Assembly (NCBI GenBank): GCA_024811115.1
Contig: JAKOGH010000654.1
Coordinates: forward strand, 62,001-126,000
Direction: 5' to 3'
Length of the DNA: 64,000 bases
Source: Terana coerulea
Lineage: Eukaryota; Basidiomycota; Agaricomycetes; Polyporales; Phanerochaetaceae
The position numbers and the translations under genes are program-made. Below are positions 11,601 to 23,905 of the stretch, in pieces (the stretch's first letter is position 1; each line of letters opens with the position of its first letter). The notes beneath the pieces were generated by a model that made no database searches, was not told where the DNA came from, and was given only the letters and a program-made list of their open reading frames with translations.

Positions 11601-12867
11601 TAACCAGTGATGGTGTGCTCGACCTGGATACGAGGGTTGATCTCGATGAAGTAGTGACGACCCATTTGGTCGACCAAGAACTCAGCTGTTCCAGCGTTCC
11701 TGTAGCCCACACTCTTCGCCAGTTTGATCGCGTCGGCCAGGATGGCCTGGCGGACCTCCTCGGGAAGATGCGTCGCGGGCGCGACCTCGACGACTTTTGG
11801 TGGCGACGCTGGACGGAGCAGTCACGCTCAAAGAGGTGGATGGTGTTGCCTTGTGCGTCAGCAAGAAGCTGGACCTCAATGTGTCTGGGACGCTCGAGGA
11901 AGCGTTCGATGAAAACCGTGCCGTCGCCGAACGCGGCCTTGGCCTCGGAGACTGCGCGTTCAAACGAGTTCTTGAAGTCGGACATCTCGCGGACAACACG
12001 CATACCACGGCCTCCTCCACCCATCGCCGCCTTGATGATTACTAGTTGCCGCTTTGTATGAGTTACGGTGGAGTTAAAATTTCAACTACACACCTGGGAA
12101 GCCGTACTCCTCAATAAAAGAGTGTGCGTCAGTGTATTCGTCAACAGCTCCGGGCGTTCCGGGCACAACGGGTACACCAATCTTGATAGCTAGCAGCCGC
12201 AGTGTATAGAATCAGAGGGGCGTATATGCGCGGGAAATTGACCACTTACCGATGGTACGAGCCTTTCGTCTTGTCGCCGAGCGAATCAATAACTTCGGGG
12301 CTGGGACCGACGAAAGCAAGGCCAGCCTGCTCGACTTTACGGGCGAACGAGGCGTTCTCAGAAAGGAACCCATAACTATGTTTATCATGTCAGATGTCAC
12401 GCATACATGCGTAGTTTCGAGTGCCACTCACCCAGGGTGAATCATGTCTACGCCGTGCTCGAGCGCAATCCGGATGATGTCGTCCTGGGCGAGATACGCG
12501 CCAACGGGCGTGAGACCCTTACCGACTTGGTAAGCCTCGTCGGCCTTCTGACGATGCGCGGATAGCCTGTCCTCGAAAGAGAAGATTGCGACGGTGTGCA
12601 TCGCGAGTTCGTGCGCGGTACGGAAGACACGGATCGCAATTTCCTGGCGCATCGACGCGTCAATACTCTGGCATTACGAGTGCCTTGGGGACAACTTACA
12701 CCACGGTTCGCGACGAGGATCTTGGTGAGGGGCCCGGAGTGGCCTGCACTCTTCCTGCGCATCGTCTGGATAGAGTGCACAGGCGTACCGGGGGCACTGG
12801 GAGTGACCGCAAAGATGGGGGCGAGACGCGGCGGGTGCAGCGTCGCCGAGCTCGCTGTGCCAGCCAT
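8666..12867 (-). CDS. PYC: Pyruvate carboxylase (two compensating indels)
   Basis: Biotin enzyme making oxaloacetate from pyruvate and bicarbonate with ATP; cytosolic in fungi. Exons: 12700-12867, 12432-12643, 12250-12375, 12094-12189, 11605-12041, 10472-11551, 10208-10418, 10013-10149, 9742-9962, 9649-9688, 8829-9595, 8666-8773; about 1200 aa. Order: biotin carboxylase from [16 protein letters not shown] with GGGGRGM, carboxyltransferase with [14 protein letters not shown], and a C-terminal biotinyl domain. The last intron lies exactly between the biotinyl Lys codon and the next Met (AMK|M). Intron 10 has a GC donor (GCAAGT). Oddities: an extra A in the AAA run at 12264-12266 (between GDKTK and ARTI) and a missing base near 11792-11798 (between RRHQK and VVEVAP). 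Splice phases confirm both; read literally, the frame meets a stop soon after the first. Assembly error is the likely cause. Confidence 0.93.
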
Positions 12868-14954
12868 GATGAGTGGTGGTGGTGGGGGTGAGAGGTGGAA
12901 AATAGGTGCGGGCTAAGGCAATCGATGAGTGCGTCTTTATCTTAGTCTAGCAAGCCAAGCGCGACTTGTCGCTTGCAGTTACTGACTCGGTCGCGGGGGC
13001 CAAGGGGTTCTTTCCTCTATGACGACGTCGGCGGTGTACTCGTCGTCGTGCACGGAGATGGGGGAAAGAGCAGAGAAAGCCATCCAGACGAAGGGGCGGG
13101 CTAATATAGCTCTGGCGGGATTCGATCTCTAACGTCACATACGCGCTTCCGCTCTTCCTCGTCCTTCTCGTCCTCCCTCCTCCAATCCGGGGTTAGCGCG
13201 GCCCCTCTGCCTACCGTCCGCTTAGCACCCGCAAAACAGGGACATAAGTACCAGAGATAGCTCGACGACGCCCATAGAAGCAGGAACAAGAAGACGAGAA
13301 CACAAAGTGAGGCTATCTTGGCTTCGCCACTGCGAAATTACTCTCTACCAGCGACGGAGTTCGGAGCGAAAGCCCTCGCTGTTAGAGTAAAATAATGCGT
13401 AGGGCACGAAGTCTCCGATTCGGATGAGCGGCGGTGGCACGCACGAGCGGCAGCCTACCGGCGAAGATCTGTATTCGAAGTGTCCCTGCTCCTCACCATG
13501 CACTTTGCTCATATTCACAAGATCTCTCCGCGACGCCTTCTGGATTATCTCCATCTCCACCACACTGCTCCCAGCCTTCCTTCCATCCCTGGACGTGGCT
13601 TTACGATCCCAAAATAGAGTGCGTTCTCCGATACCCTAGTTATTGCTGAGACATCTGAATCCGAGAAGGTGTCTGTAATTCGCAGGGCGTTGCGAGCCGA
13701 CCATAACTTCCGCGTCGTCGGAGAGAAGTCGTGCTAGGCAGCAATCTTGGTCTTCGTGTATGCTTGTGCTTCGCGACGTGTACTCCTGGCCCACGGAGAC
13801 ACCTTGGTATCGCGCCGAACGTGACCGCGTCTCTGCAGAAGACCCAAGAGTCCAGACGCCAAGCAGATGGCATGCTCTGCCAGATCCGATACTAAGGCCG
13901 TTCCAGCACCTTACGGCGAGAAGGGGGAGTAGATCATGCTACCGAATGGAGAAGCGTGAATCTACGAAGATTTGTTCAGGATATATGCATCACGTACTTT
14001 CTTTTACAGGTATGAGACTGCACCGGACACCATGGCCGGATTCCACGCTACTACGCTCTGCCACGACTGTCAATTTTTCGTGGCCCTGATCCAACTCCGA
14101 CAGCAGCCCACATTCCAGGAAGAGGAGGTATGTCGTATAACTCTGTATGTATCATGTTGTCGTCGACGACGAGAAAATGGGTGGAGGGTCGCATCCGACT
14201 TCAAAATGATATATCTGCTGGTCTGCGATAACAATCCCTTGTACTACCGTGTACCAATGTTGAAGATATCAGCCACAGCCATCTGAGCGAGGGTAGTCGA
14301 GATTTGGTGCACGCTTGCTGTCCATGCAAGGCAGTCGGTGCGTTGCTGGCCCAATGTTAAGTCGCAGCCTGAGTACGCGGTCGTTATTTTGTTATGTTTT
14401 GATGGCCAGGTATCGAAGGATCAAAGGCTATGCGCAAAAACGCGAATGTGAATTCGTTGGTGATATGGAGAAAAGCTAGCGGAGGTGAGTCAAGGTTCAA
14501 CGTTCATGTCCAAGTTCAGGTTGAACTTCCCGAGCGCTTCCCATGTCTTTGTGGCGTTTACGAGTTCCTCTCAAACTCGAGCAAGAGGTCATGCACGCGT
14601 AAACAGGTTCGCGAGAGCAAGCTGAGACAGCGTTGACGCGACGTGGCTAATCTCATGCATAGGTTCCTCGGTATTTTCAGTGTACCATATACCAGGGCTG
14701 CGCCTCGCTAATCACCGGGTCGACACAAGTCTGCGAAGGTATAGGTCCAATACACCCTTAGCACCATAGCACGGAGACGCGTGTTCATCCTCGCGATTAT
14801 GATGCATAACAGAGGTGTTGCAATATGTGTGCACACATACAAAGGCCAAGAAGTCACGGTCGCAGCCACAGTGCCTGCATACTAGTAGTACATGCATACA
14901 CCCTTCCCTTGGGCCTCGTCTATACGGCATATCATACACCCTGAATCACATACC
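12868..14954. other. Long gene-free stretch
   Basis: About 2.1 kb between the start of pyruvate carboxylase and the stop of the UAA-type transporter. It holds the PYC promoter and 5' UTR. No conserved protein was found. A stretch near 14010-14130, bounded by AG and GTATGT, looks exon-like but has no recognisable partner exons. Nothing else was seen. Confidence 0.4.
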
Positions 14955-16826
14955 CTATTCTCGCTTTGCCCTCGTAGTTTTCCCTCTGCGCTTCTCCGTA
15001 TTTGCCGCCCCCGCTTTAGCCTCTACAACGGCCGACGGCTTCTTGGACTCACCCGAGCGGGAAGCGGCCGCATAGAGTACGCTACCCGCAAACACCATCC
15101 CGGCGCCCATTCCAAGCTGTGCGTTCCAGCCGTTTCCGAACCACCACACGCTGAAGCAGAGCGAGAGCGCTTTGCGCGCGGTGAGCACGAGGTTCGTGCT
15201 GACCGACGAGACCCGCTAGACGCAGATAAAAACTCAGTCAGGTCGTGTATGTCAGGAGACGGATCTATAAAGAGACAGAAAGTGGAGGCCCTGGAGGGTA
15301 AAGGCACGCACCGATGTGAGCTGGTTCACGCCTGACACGCATATAAGCTGTGTGACGAGGTTCCCCGCAAGTATCAGATACGGCTTGAGTGTTCTTATAG
15401 ACTCAGTGGGGTCTTCTTCATAAGGATGTGTTCCCTTGCTCAACGATGCCGTACGCAAACTGCGTAGGCCGTGCTGAATATTAGGGATGAAGAGCAGGAA
15501 GATCGGTAATGACAGCATATGCTGTTACGAAACATGAGCCGTTAAGTAACGCTCGATATAGACTGGCAGCGCGTGTGGCTTACAGTGTAGAACACGCCCT
15601 CCTTCCAACATGGGCCGTATTGTTTGTACGTCCTCTCCTGCATCATACCAAGCACGCCGGAGAGAAGGAGCGAGATAACGAGCATGGTGATACCTAACGC
15701 ATAGTCTTTCGTATCTGTGGAGTTGGAGGTCGAGGACGCTGTGGGACGCGATGTCGTCGCCAAAATGACGCCAAGTGTGACAAAGAGCACAGAGGACTGC
15801 AAGGGAGTTCTGATTAGGAACAAATGATGGCATAGCGGTGGGGAAGTGGATGTACGCACTATTTGGGAGAATGAATACGTCCTTGCGAGAAAGAGGCGGC
15901 CGAATAGCATAGACACCGCTAAACCTACATGGACAGCTCTGTGAGGTGCACGAGGCATGTTGAATTATCATGCACGTACCCGCCGAGCGAAACACAATTT
16001 GCACCGTGAGGGGAACCTGGAATGCAAACGCCCAGTTGTTCAGGAGCGAGCCTGTTGTAAGCACAAGGACCTGCAGTGCCCACTGCTTCAGCGGGACATC
16101 GCGTGGCTTGAGACGCGGTATCATCGAATGTCGTGGCACGGTGAGAAAGGAAGGTAATGAGTGCAGCGTGACGAATGCCATTTGGGAGAAAGTGAGCGCA
16201 GTGCCTTGACAAGCACAGACACGTTAGCGTAGTAAGAGGTATAAATGCAAGTACGCACCCATACGAGAGTCAATCTTCAGTAAGTACTCGTACGTATACA
16301 CGTTCCTGCAAGACTTCAGCTGAGCATATAGACACATGAATATGCCAGTAGAAACTCACGAGCAGCACCCGCCGAACACCAGACTCAGTACGAAGCCGAA
16401 GTCCATGAGAGACAGCGCAATTGGCTTCACCGCCCCTGCCTGACCAGGTCTTTCCAGCTCAGGCACGTTCTCTGGCTCCGGCGTGTGCGCCGCAGACAAA
16501 TCGAGGACGCCATCGGACGGCTCGGACTTGACGGTGATGTCTCTCTTCGCCTTTGTTCGCCTCAATGGACTGCCTTTGCCCTTCTTGGGAGATGTCGCAA
16601 CGCCCGTGACATTTGCTGGTGCGTATATCCCGTCTTGAGGCTTGGTGGAGGGACCGTTGACGACCATTTGGGCGAGAATCCTGCTCACCTTGTCGGCGCG
16701 GTTGTCGCTTGGAGGTTGTTGTCGACCGTTCATGTATCTCGAGTCAGTCTGGTATGTGTCAATGAGAGGGTATGGAGGGGTATGCAAAGCAAACGGGGGT
16801 GCAGGTCCGTGGATGTGATTCAGCAA
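14955..16826 (-). CDS. UAA-family nucleotide-sugar transporter (YEA4/SLC35B4-like)
   Basis: Predicted antiporter carrying UDP-GlcNAc or a related UDP-sugar into the ER/Golgi lumen. Exons: 16360-16826, 16259-16305, 15980-16204, 15860-15924, 15584-15796, 15312-15521, 14955-15215; 495 aa. Hydrophobic segments start with LMDFGFVLSLVFGGCCSNVY, and VPLTVQIVFRSAGLAVSMLF and GVLGMMQERTYKQYG are family-like. The C-terminus is basic (KTTRAKRE), as in ER-retained members. It has about 130-150 residues before the first membrane segment, with a basic patch SPKKGKGSPLRRTKAKR; this region is absent from the roughly 340 aa yeast protein. The start is uncertain: ATG at 16733 (MNGRQQPP) would give 464 aa. Substrate cannot be read from sequence. 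Divergent from the GDP-mannose transporter. Confidence 0.87.
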
Positions 16827-17456
16827 GAAAAGTCAAGGTAGTAGTGAATGAGAGGCGTCTTGTGCGGTCCTAATCAACTAGTCCTTGTTCTGGTCCTTGT
16901 CCTCGTGGTGGTCGTGGTCGTGGTAATAATACAATGATCAAAAACAATTAAAGCAGAGTATGAGCGAGGCGACCACGTTCGCGGTTCCCACCCTAACAGG
17001 GCACGACGTCGGCGTCGGGAGTGGCGGACCCAGAGAAGCTCGGGATAATACTGCCATATTCCCACGCCTACTATGCCGGATCAGAAAGAGTCAAACCCCT
17101 AACCCTACTCAAGGCTGGGGATAGCAGCTGTGATTGGTCGAAGGGCTGCGTTCACCGGCGTTCTCGACATGTTTGATCGCCTTGCCCTTCAGTCTCACTC
17201 TGACCGCGTCGCCAGCAGGCACCGGCTGCACAGCTCGCGCTCTCTCTCCCCGCACCAACAAATCCCTCGAGCTTTCACATATCCGCGCATTCACCTAGGC
17301 GCCAGAGATACGCTCAAGGTTCAAGAACTCCCATCCCTTCTTTGCAAAACGTTCGTTAAACCGCTGCAGTGCGATACAAGCTACTCTACTCGCATTTCCG
17401 CGCAAACCCTCACGAGGAGTGATAAGACTGTCCTACGGGAGAAGAGCTAGCATACC
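16827..17456. promoter_or_regulatory. Shared promoter of two nucleotide-sugar transporters
   Basis: 630 bp between two divergently transcribed sugar-nucleotide transporter genes. It contains a GTGGTC/GTC-type microsatellite at about 16880-16925. This arrangement would allow coordinate control of two glycosylation functions, but no binding site was identified. Confidence 0.4.
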
Positions 17457-19056
17457 ATGTCTTCATCGTCAGAAAGACGGAATGAGCGCGAGGAGGAGGA
17501 TGTCGTGGATATGAGGAAGGCAATCGCGACGGGGAATGCAAAGGAGGGGCCTTCAGCATCGACAAGTGCGTGCGTTGACTGAGTTGAGGTAGATATTCTT
17601 GAAACTCATGTATACATCTGCAGTACCACCAATTATATGCTATTGCTTGGCGTCCATACTGATGACCGTCGTGAACAAAGTACGTCGTCCATCCACCATT
17701 ATACTTGCCCCCTGCATTTATCACTACCTGGAGCATAGTTTGTTGTTTCTGGGCGACAATTCAACATGAACTTCCTGCTGCTCTGTATCCAAAGCACCGT
17801 CTGCATCTCATGTGTCTTTATCACGAAGAAGCTCGGCGTCATTTCATTTCGCGCATTCGACAGCAAAGACGCAAAAGCGTGGTTTCCCATCAGCTTTGCG
17901 CTTGTCCTCGTCATATATACTGGATCCAAAAGTCTGGTGTGTTCACTTTATCATCATTCTATCGTGAAGCGCGCTGAGGATAGTGCCGCGTAAAGCAATA
18001 TCTTAGTATACCGGTATACACTATCTTCAAGAACTTGACAATCATTCTTATTGTAAGTGCTCTTTCCCGGGGGAACGAGTCAGGCTCACCATTTATGCAG
18101 GCGTATGGCGAGGTTATATGGTTTGGAGGACGCGTCACAGGTCTCACTCTTGTCTCTTTCATGCTCATGGTGCGTCTGTTTGCACATTCTGTCCGTGCGC
18201 TCCGCTCACTCGATATGTACCCCGCTCGTTTGCTCTCGCTATAGGTCATATCATCCATCATTGCCGCATGGGCTGATATCAGCGATGCACTCACAGCTGG
18301 CGACCCCGCTGTCCTTGAGAGTGAGGGCTGGGGATTCCAGCACCTGCAGGGAATCGTCTCCAAGGTCAATGTAGGCTACTTCTGGATGCTCGTTAATTGC
18401 TTAGCGAGCGCAGCGTATGTGCGTACATACTCCATTATTCCATCTTTTTCTCTCATACTAAAAACTCCCTATATTTCTGTCACATGCACGGTCAACTCTC
18501 ATTTGCTCTTGGTGTGTACACGATGACAGGTCCTTGCGATGCGTAAACGCATCAAGGTCACCGGTTTCTCGGATTGGGATTCCATGTTCTATAACAATCT
18601 TCTCTCCATTCCTGTTCTGGCCGTGTTTTCGTTGATCGCAGAAAATTGGAGCGTCGCAAACCTGACACGCAATTTGTAAGTCATTTACAGTCTGCCTACC
18701 CCAAAAGGCGGAGGCGATGTTCATGGTACATTGTATGCAGCCCCGAGGAAACTCGCAACGTCCTACTCTTTGCGATTGCGTTCTCAGGCGCCGCCGCGGT
18801 GGGCATCTCGTACACGACTGCGTGGTGCGTTCGGGTGACGAGCAGCACGACGTACAGCATGGTAGGCGCGCTGAACAAGCTGCCCGTGGCGGCGTCGGGG
18901 ATGATCTTCTTTGGAGACCCCGTCACCTTCGGCTCGGTGAGCGCGGTGAGCATGGGCTTCTTCTCGGGCCTTGTATATGCCGTGGCGAAGAACAACCAGA
19001 AGAAGGCGGAGCAGGCGAGTGTACAGAACGTGCTGCCAATGACGCGCAAGCCGTAG
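17457..19056 (+). CDS. VRG4: GDP-mannose transporter
   Basis: Golgi membrane antiporter importing GDP-mannose in exchange for GMP, supplying mannosylation of proteins and sphingolipids. Exons: 17457-17565, 17624-17679, 17739-17936, 17996-18052, 18101-18169, 18245-18418, 18530-18675, 18741-19056; 374 aa (yeast Vrg4 is 337). Several hydrophobic spans, from [20 protein letters not shown] to the end. The nucleotide-binding signature [20 protein letters not shown] lies near the C-terminus, and a partner motif [13 protein letters not shown] lies in the middle. The N-terminus is short, charged and cytosolic; the tail is basic (KNNQKKAEQ...). All splice phases agree and no frame problem was seen. Confidence 0.95.
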
Positions 19057-20512
19057 TCATGCCGAGTGTTCAGTGGTCGACACGGGTGGTTTTGGATTTT
19101 TTTTTGGTGGTAAAATTGCATCTTGATGTATTGTTGCGATTGTGAGAGCTAGACGGTATCAGCGATGTGTAGTCTAAGTAAGAGCCTTGAAGTACTTGGG
19201 TGACTAAAACTTGCAACGCCACAAAGTTCATAGCCCGGAAGCGCGCACAAAAAGGGAAATCACTGTGCCGCATTTCAAGTAGATACGACCGTTCAGCCAA
19301 ACCACCCGAGTGTTCTCGTCACACAGAATACCATGTAGCACTACTGCCTTTCACTGTGTACAATGGAGCGCCTGCACGGCCTATGCTTTCTATTGCGATT
19401 ACAGGCAGTATGAGAGAATTAGTTGTGTATCGTGGTTTCACATAAGCGAATACATGACCAGCCTTGAAAACTCATTTCAAAATAACACTTCACAGTTAGG
19501 GTACTATTGTAGCCGAGAACCCAGAGTGTACATGGGCAATCCACACCTTACTCAGGCATGAGAGAGCTCGAGGAAGATTGGTAAGTCATTCTCGTATGCT
19601 TGCTTCCTCCGGCTGCATAGGACCCGCATGAAGCCTTCAGATTGGTAGAATCACGAGTGCCAGTGATTGTCCATCCAAAATTGTTCCTGCGGCACCTGCA
19701 CGTTGAAAAACCAGATCCCGGGAGCTTGAATACGCCCTGTAGTCCAACGTGACGCTGCGTTTCGCAACAAACACAAAAACAAGTAACACTTCGGCAAGTC
19801 ACCTTTCTACTCTCATTATTTACCTGCATTTCCTCCATCCTCGCATACTGGTTTACTGAGCGTCCCTCCAAACATGGGGCGTTAAACACAGCCTTACAGG
19901 GAAGCAAAGTGGGAAACGACTACAGTCACGACAGAGTCATATTGTAGGCACTATGAACAGACCTGATTGAACCCAATCCTGGAAAGCAGATACATGGCCG
20001 CCGAACAACTAATTACCGGATGTAACAATATATGTAACGTAAATGAACAGAGAAGGAAATAGTACTTGGAGACCCGAAATGAGAGACTGAAGCCGCCGGC
20101 GGTACGTACGCAAGGGCATGGGTAAAGGACATCTGCACAGAGCGTGGTAGGCAGGCAGGTCTGGCCGCATATGCCACCGGAGAGCGCCAATGTAGAGCGC
20201 AGATTGAACAACGGGAAGACCAGTGCCGAATGAAGGGAGCGTGGAGCCAGCGACAATGCCTACATGAGGTATCATGGGAAACATAGTGTTGCAACGACCG
20301 GAAGGACGGGAACAAGGCAGGATTGAATGGCGGTATGAGGTGGTGATGTACGAGTATGGTGTTGGCATATAATTAACGCGGAATAGGGATAGGGATATAT
20401 GTTCGACCAGGGCGGCGAGAGGGTAGAAACCGCATATGAGGCGTCGTCGAAGGGCGAATGAGATGGCAGCCGGGGCCAAGAGCCTCTTCAAAAAACCACC
20501 AGGAGCGTGTCG
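19057..20512. other. Convergent gene-free stretch
   Basis: About 1.45 kb between the stops of the GDP-mannose transporter and the AGC kinase. Contains their 3' UTRs. No protein, RNA gene or clear repeat could be supported; a short string around 19211 weakly resembles the core of the dispersed repeat described elsewhere. Confidence 0.4.
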
Positions 20513-22468
20513 CTAGCATGCGACACCAACTTTCTCGCTTGTCATGTCGTTCATCCGTACGGCCTGAGAGTCCATCATGATATCATCCGTGTCGTGCATT
20601 GGCTTGTGGCCGTATGCGGAGCTGTTCATACCGTCTTCACGAACGACGATGTCAATATCACCCGCCATTGTCGTGGGAGTCACCGGCCGTGACGAGAGAC
20701 CAGTCGTTGCTGTGACTGTTTGCGAAACCTGCTGGTTTTGGGGGTAATACGAGCGTCGGTTCATCTTCTTGAAGTCATACGGGGTGAATCTGAGGGCAGA
20801 CAATGGTATGGGGATCAGTGCTCGGAAGTAGTTGAAGTGAGACGTACTGCTCCTCCATCTGTCTCATCTCCGCGCTCAGGTTGCTGAGGTCCTGAACCTT
20901 CCGTTGACGGGCCTTCAGCGGATTGTCTTCCAACAAGAGCTCCTCGAGCTCGTGTGATGCGTCAAAGTTTGCCTTCTTGGACTGGGGTGATGAACGCCGT
21001 AAACACGCGCATCAAGGAAATGTCAGTAAAATATTGGATACAGGTTTCCATGCAAATGATGACAGATGGGCACGCACGTCTGGCACGAATGGCGCCTCCT
21101 TCTCCTTGTTACCCAGAGTCTCCCAGTTAATGCGCTCGAACCATGGATGCGCACGAATGTCTGCGAAACCTTCTCCGTTGGGCTTGCATCCAAGTCTTCG
21201 TTGAGGATCACGTTCAAGCAACTGGAATCAGAGAGGGGCGTCAGTGTCAATCGGCATTCATGATAGTCGCCAAGTGAGACTCATCAACCGAACGGAGCGC
21301 CATCAGCCCTGTTCGCCATTCGCGAATCGCACCCGGGGTTACCTGCGAGACGCCCACTGTCACACACAGATTGAACAGAGCGAGAACTCACCCCTCTGAG
21401 AAACTGCAGTCCTGCTCTGCTACATTTGCTCTCTGCATCCTCCGGAAAGCGCAGCTGGTCCTTGGAGATGCTGTGCGTAAGGTCGCTATTCGTCTTCCCA
21501 CGGAAAGGGCGCCGTCCAAAAATAAGTTCGTAAGCGCACACCCCGAGGGACCACCAGTCCACGGTGTATGTGTATCCTTTCTTCGCGAGAATTTCAGGCG
21601 CCATGTAGGCCATCGACCCGGCTACACCATGTAGGAGACGACGCTCGGAGTAGTGCACAGCGATGTTGAAATCGGTTATATGCGCGTGTCCACGCTCGTC
21701 TAGCAGGATGTTGTCGGGCTTCAAGTCTCTGTTGGGGTACACGGGTGTCGTGAGAAACGTGGGTTGGAGGTGATATCAGGAGACTTACCGGTGAATGATA
21801 CGCTTCTCATGGAGGAACGCCAGCGCCGAGGACAACTCAGCCATGTAAAAACGGACAGTCTCCTCGCTCAATGACCCCAGTCGCTCCAGATGGACTGTAG
21901 AGAAGTGAATGATCTGAGTGTTCCGACCAAAACGGAGACATTATAGCACCTACATCGCAGGTCCCCACCCAGCATGAGATCTAGCACGAAGAAGCAGTTC
22001 TCGTCATCCTGGAATGCGTAGCGCAAGTTGACAATGAAAGGATGGTCGATCTGCGAGCGCGAAGGATGAGATAAGGACCTCCGATCCTGACCATGTTCCC
22101 AGGTACCCACCTCTTCCAACAGTCTCCGCTCCTGTACAATATTCGCTACTGCCTTCATCTTCACACACTTCGTCTTGTTAATGTACTTCAGAGCGTACAG
22201 ATCGCGTGTCTGTTTGTGCTGGACAACGCGAACCTAGAGAACCGAATATAAATCGAGCTTCAGCGACGATTCTCCACACAAGGCTCATAAACGAAACTTT
22301 ACCTTGCCAAATGCGCCCTTGCCTACACATCGAAGTAGCACGAAGTGGAAGAGATTGACGTCCCCGTCGAAATCTATCGGCTAGATAAAACGACAGGTTG
22401 AAGTCAGCCTAGGTCAGACGGAACAGCTGAGAAGCGCGGACCGTCGGTCGACAGCATACGGCGCCCAT
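20513..22468 (-). CDS. YANK-type AGC serine/threonine kinase (STK32-like)
   Basis: Predicted membrane-tethered protein kinase. Exons: 22442-22468, 22303-22380, 22111-22233, 21954-22050, 21789-21894, 21392-21728, 21078-21221, 20848-20981, 20513-20789; 440 aa. It begins MGAVCC, a myristoylation plus palmitoylation type N-terminus, as in YANK kinases. Kinase motifs: GKGAFGK loop, ALKYINK lysine, HRDLKPDN at about 143-150, then DFN instead of DFG at 163-165 (typical of this subfamily), and APEILAKKGY. The tail ends in a poorly conserved Ser/Thr-rich stretch (TATTGLSSRPVTPTT). Intron 6 is 169 nt, long for this genome; whether it hides a further exon was not resolved. Signalling partner unknown. 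Head-to-head with guanylate kinase. Confidence 0.92.
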
Positions 22469-22903
22469 GATAGTCGTGAAATCTCGTAGTAGAACAGGAT
22501 TGCGAAGGTACAGGAGGAGGAAAGAGGACGGGAGAGGACGACCAGGGCTGGAAGGGAAGGGAGGGGGACGCTGAAGAAAAGGAATGCAGGTTGGTCGAAG
22601 GCAAGCAGAGGACTAGGCTGCTCGTGACAGGACCGTGACGCCGAAAGCGTATCAGTGCCTGTGACTATTGTGACATCTGTAGCAACCGAGGCGTCGGCGC
22701 TAAGTGCCACATTGATGTAATTATGTAATTATACCCGACTATGCCTTGATGTGGACAGTGCTTTATTCTACCAAAAACCCGGCCTTGTCTTCGAGCACGT
22801 TCGCCCTTGCGCTGTCCAGCTCAGCCCTGCCGTCCTTGTCCTCCATCTTCATCTCCTCTGGGTCCTTCCTTTATCCCTAACTGCCTCCGTCCGACCATCC
22901 GCG
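22469..22903. promoter_or_regulatory. Divergent promoter region, YANK kinase / guanylate kinase
   Basis: 435 bp between two divergent genes. Holds both 5' ends. The part before the guanylate kinase ATG is pyrimidine-rich, a common fungal core-promoter feature. No specific site assigned. Confidence 0.4.
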
Positions 22904-23628
22904 ATGTCGCCTCTCCCTGATTTTCTGCGTCCTCTGCTCATGTCCGGACCGTCAGGTGTAGGCAAAAGCACTCTCCTCACGCGTCTCTTCGCCGAGTACC
23001 CAGACAAGTTCGGCTTCAGCGTGTCCCGTGAGCATATCTGGATATTTTAATCCTCTGGGATTGAACATCTGGCCGACAGACACTACGCGTTCGCCCCGTC
23101 CCGGCGAGGTCCATGGCAAACATTACTACTTCATCTCGCGCGATGAGTTCCTCAAGCTCATCGCCGAGGGCGCGTTCATCGAACACGCGGAGTTCTCAGG
23201 GAACTTCTATGGCACCTCCTTCATGACAGTCCGCGCAGTATCTGCTGGCGGCCGGCGATGCATTCTTGATATCGAGGCACAGGTACGCTTCATACCTTGC
23301 TTTGCGCGTCCGCAGTGGCGGGTTGTATATCGCATGTTCCTAGGGAGTTAGACAAGTCAAAAAGACCGACCTCAACCCAGTATACCTCTTTCTCTCCCCA
23401 CCAAACGTGGCAGCCCTCCGAAGCCGTCTTCAAGGTCGTGGAACCGAAACCGAGGCCTCCGTCGCGAAGCGTCTCGCAATGGCCCTCAAGGAGGTTGAGT
23501 ATGCCAAAGAGGGAGCTCATGATGTTGTTGTCGTGAACGACGACATCGATCGCGCGTACAGCATCTTCAAGCGCGTGGCACTTGGAGAGCAAGTAGACGG
23601 CGACAAGCTGCCTCCTTTGGATGATTAA
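22904..23628 (+). CDS. GUK1: Guanylate kinase
   Basis: Phosphorylates GMP to GDP with ATP; cytosolic, essential for GTP and GDP-mannose supply. Exons: 22904-23027, 23080-23282, 23344-23628; 203 aa (yeast 187). The P-loop is [13 protein letters not shown] near the N-terminus; the GMP-binding region is [10 protein letters not shown]...[10 protein letters not shown], followed by [13 protein letters not shown] and ILDIEAQGVRQVK, all classic guanylate kinase blocks. The C-terminal helix contains the NDDIDRAY motif. The chosen ATG places seven residues before the conserved core; upstream ATGs in the same region are not needed. Both introns have canonical ends and consistent phase. Converges on the DUF1640 gene 277 bp away. 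Confidence 0.95.
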
Positions 23629-23905
23629 CCCTGTTGTTACATTCTCGTATAGGATTCCAGGATATATAGACGGTACTGGGGGTGGCAAAGATTATGAGGT
23701 GTTAGAGTTGGGGCATCAGAGATGGGACATACCAAAATAATGTGACGACTATACGGACGCTTCGCGAAGTATACCATCATGACCTCATTGGTCCCAGCCC
23801 TCAGCCTGTCAACACCTTCTACGCTTCTGTGATACTCTGCATCCACTTCATGTCCCCATGGACCATGATTGTTGCGGAGCATCATTGCGGACATATGCCA
23901 TTTCC

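Noticed and set aside
14010..14130. Exon-like block between AG and GTATGT
   Set aside because: No partner exons, start or recognisable product could be found.
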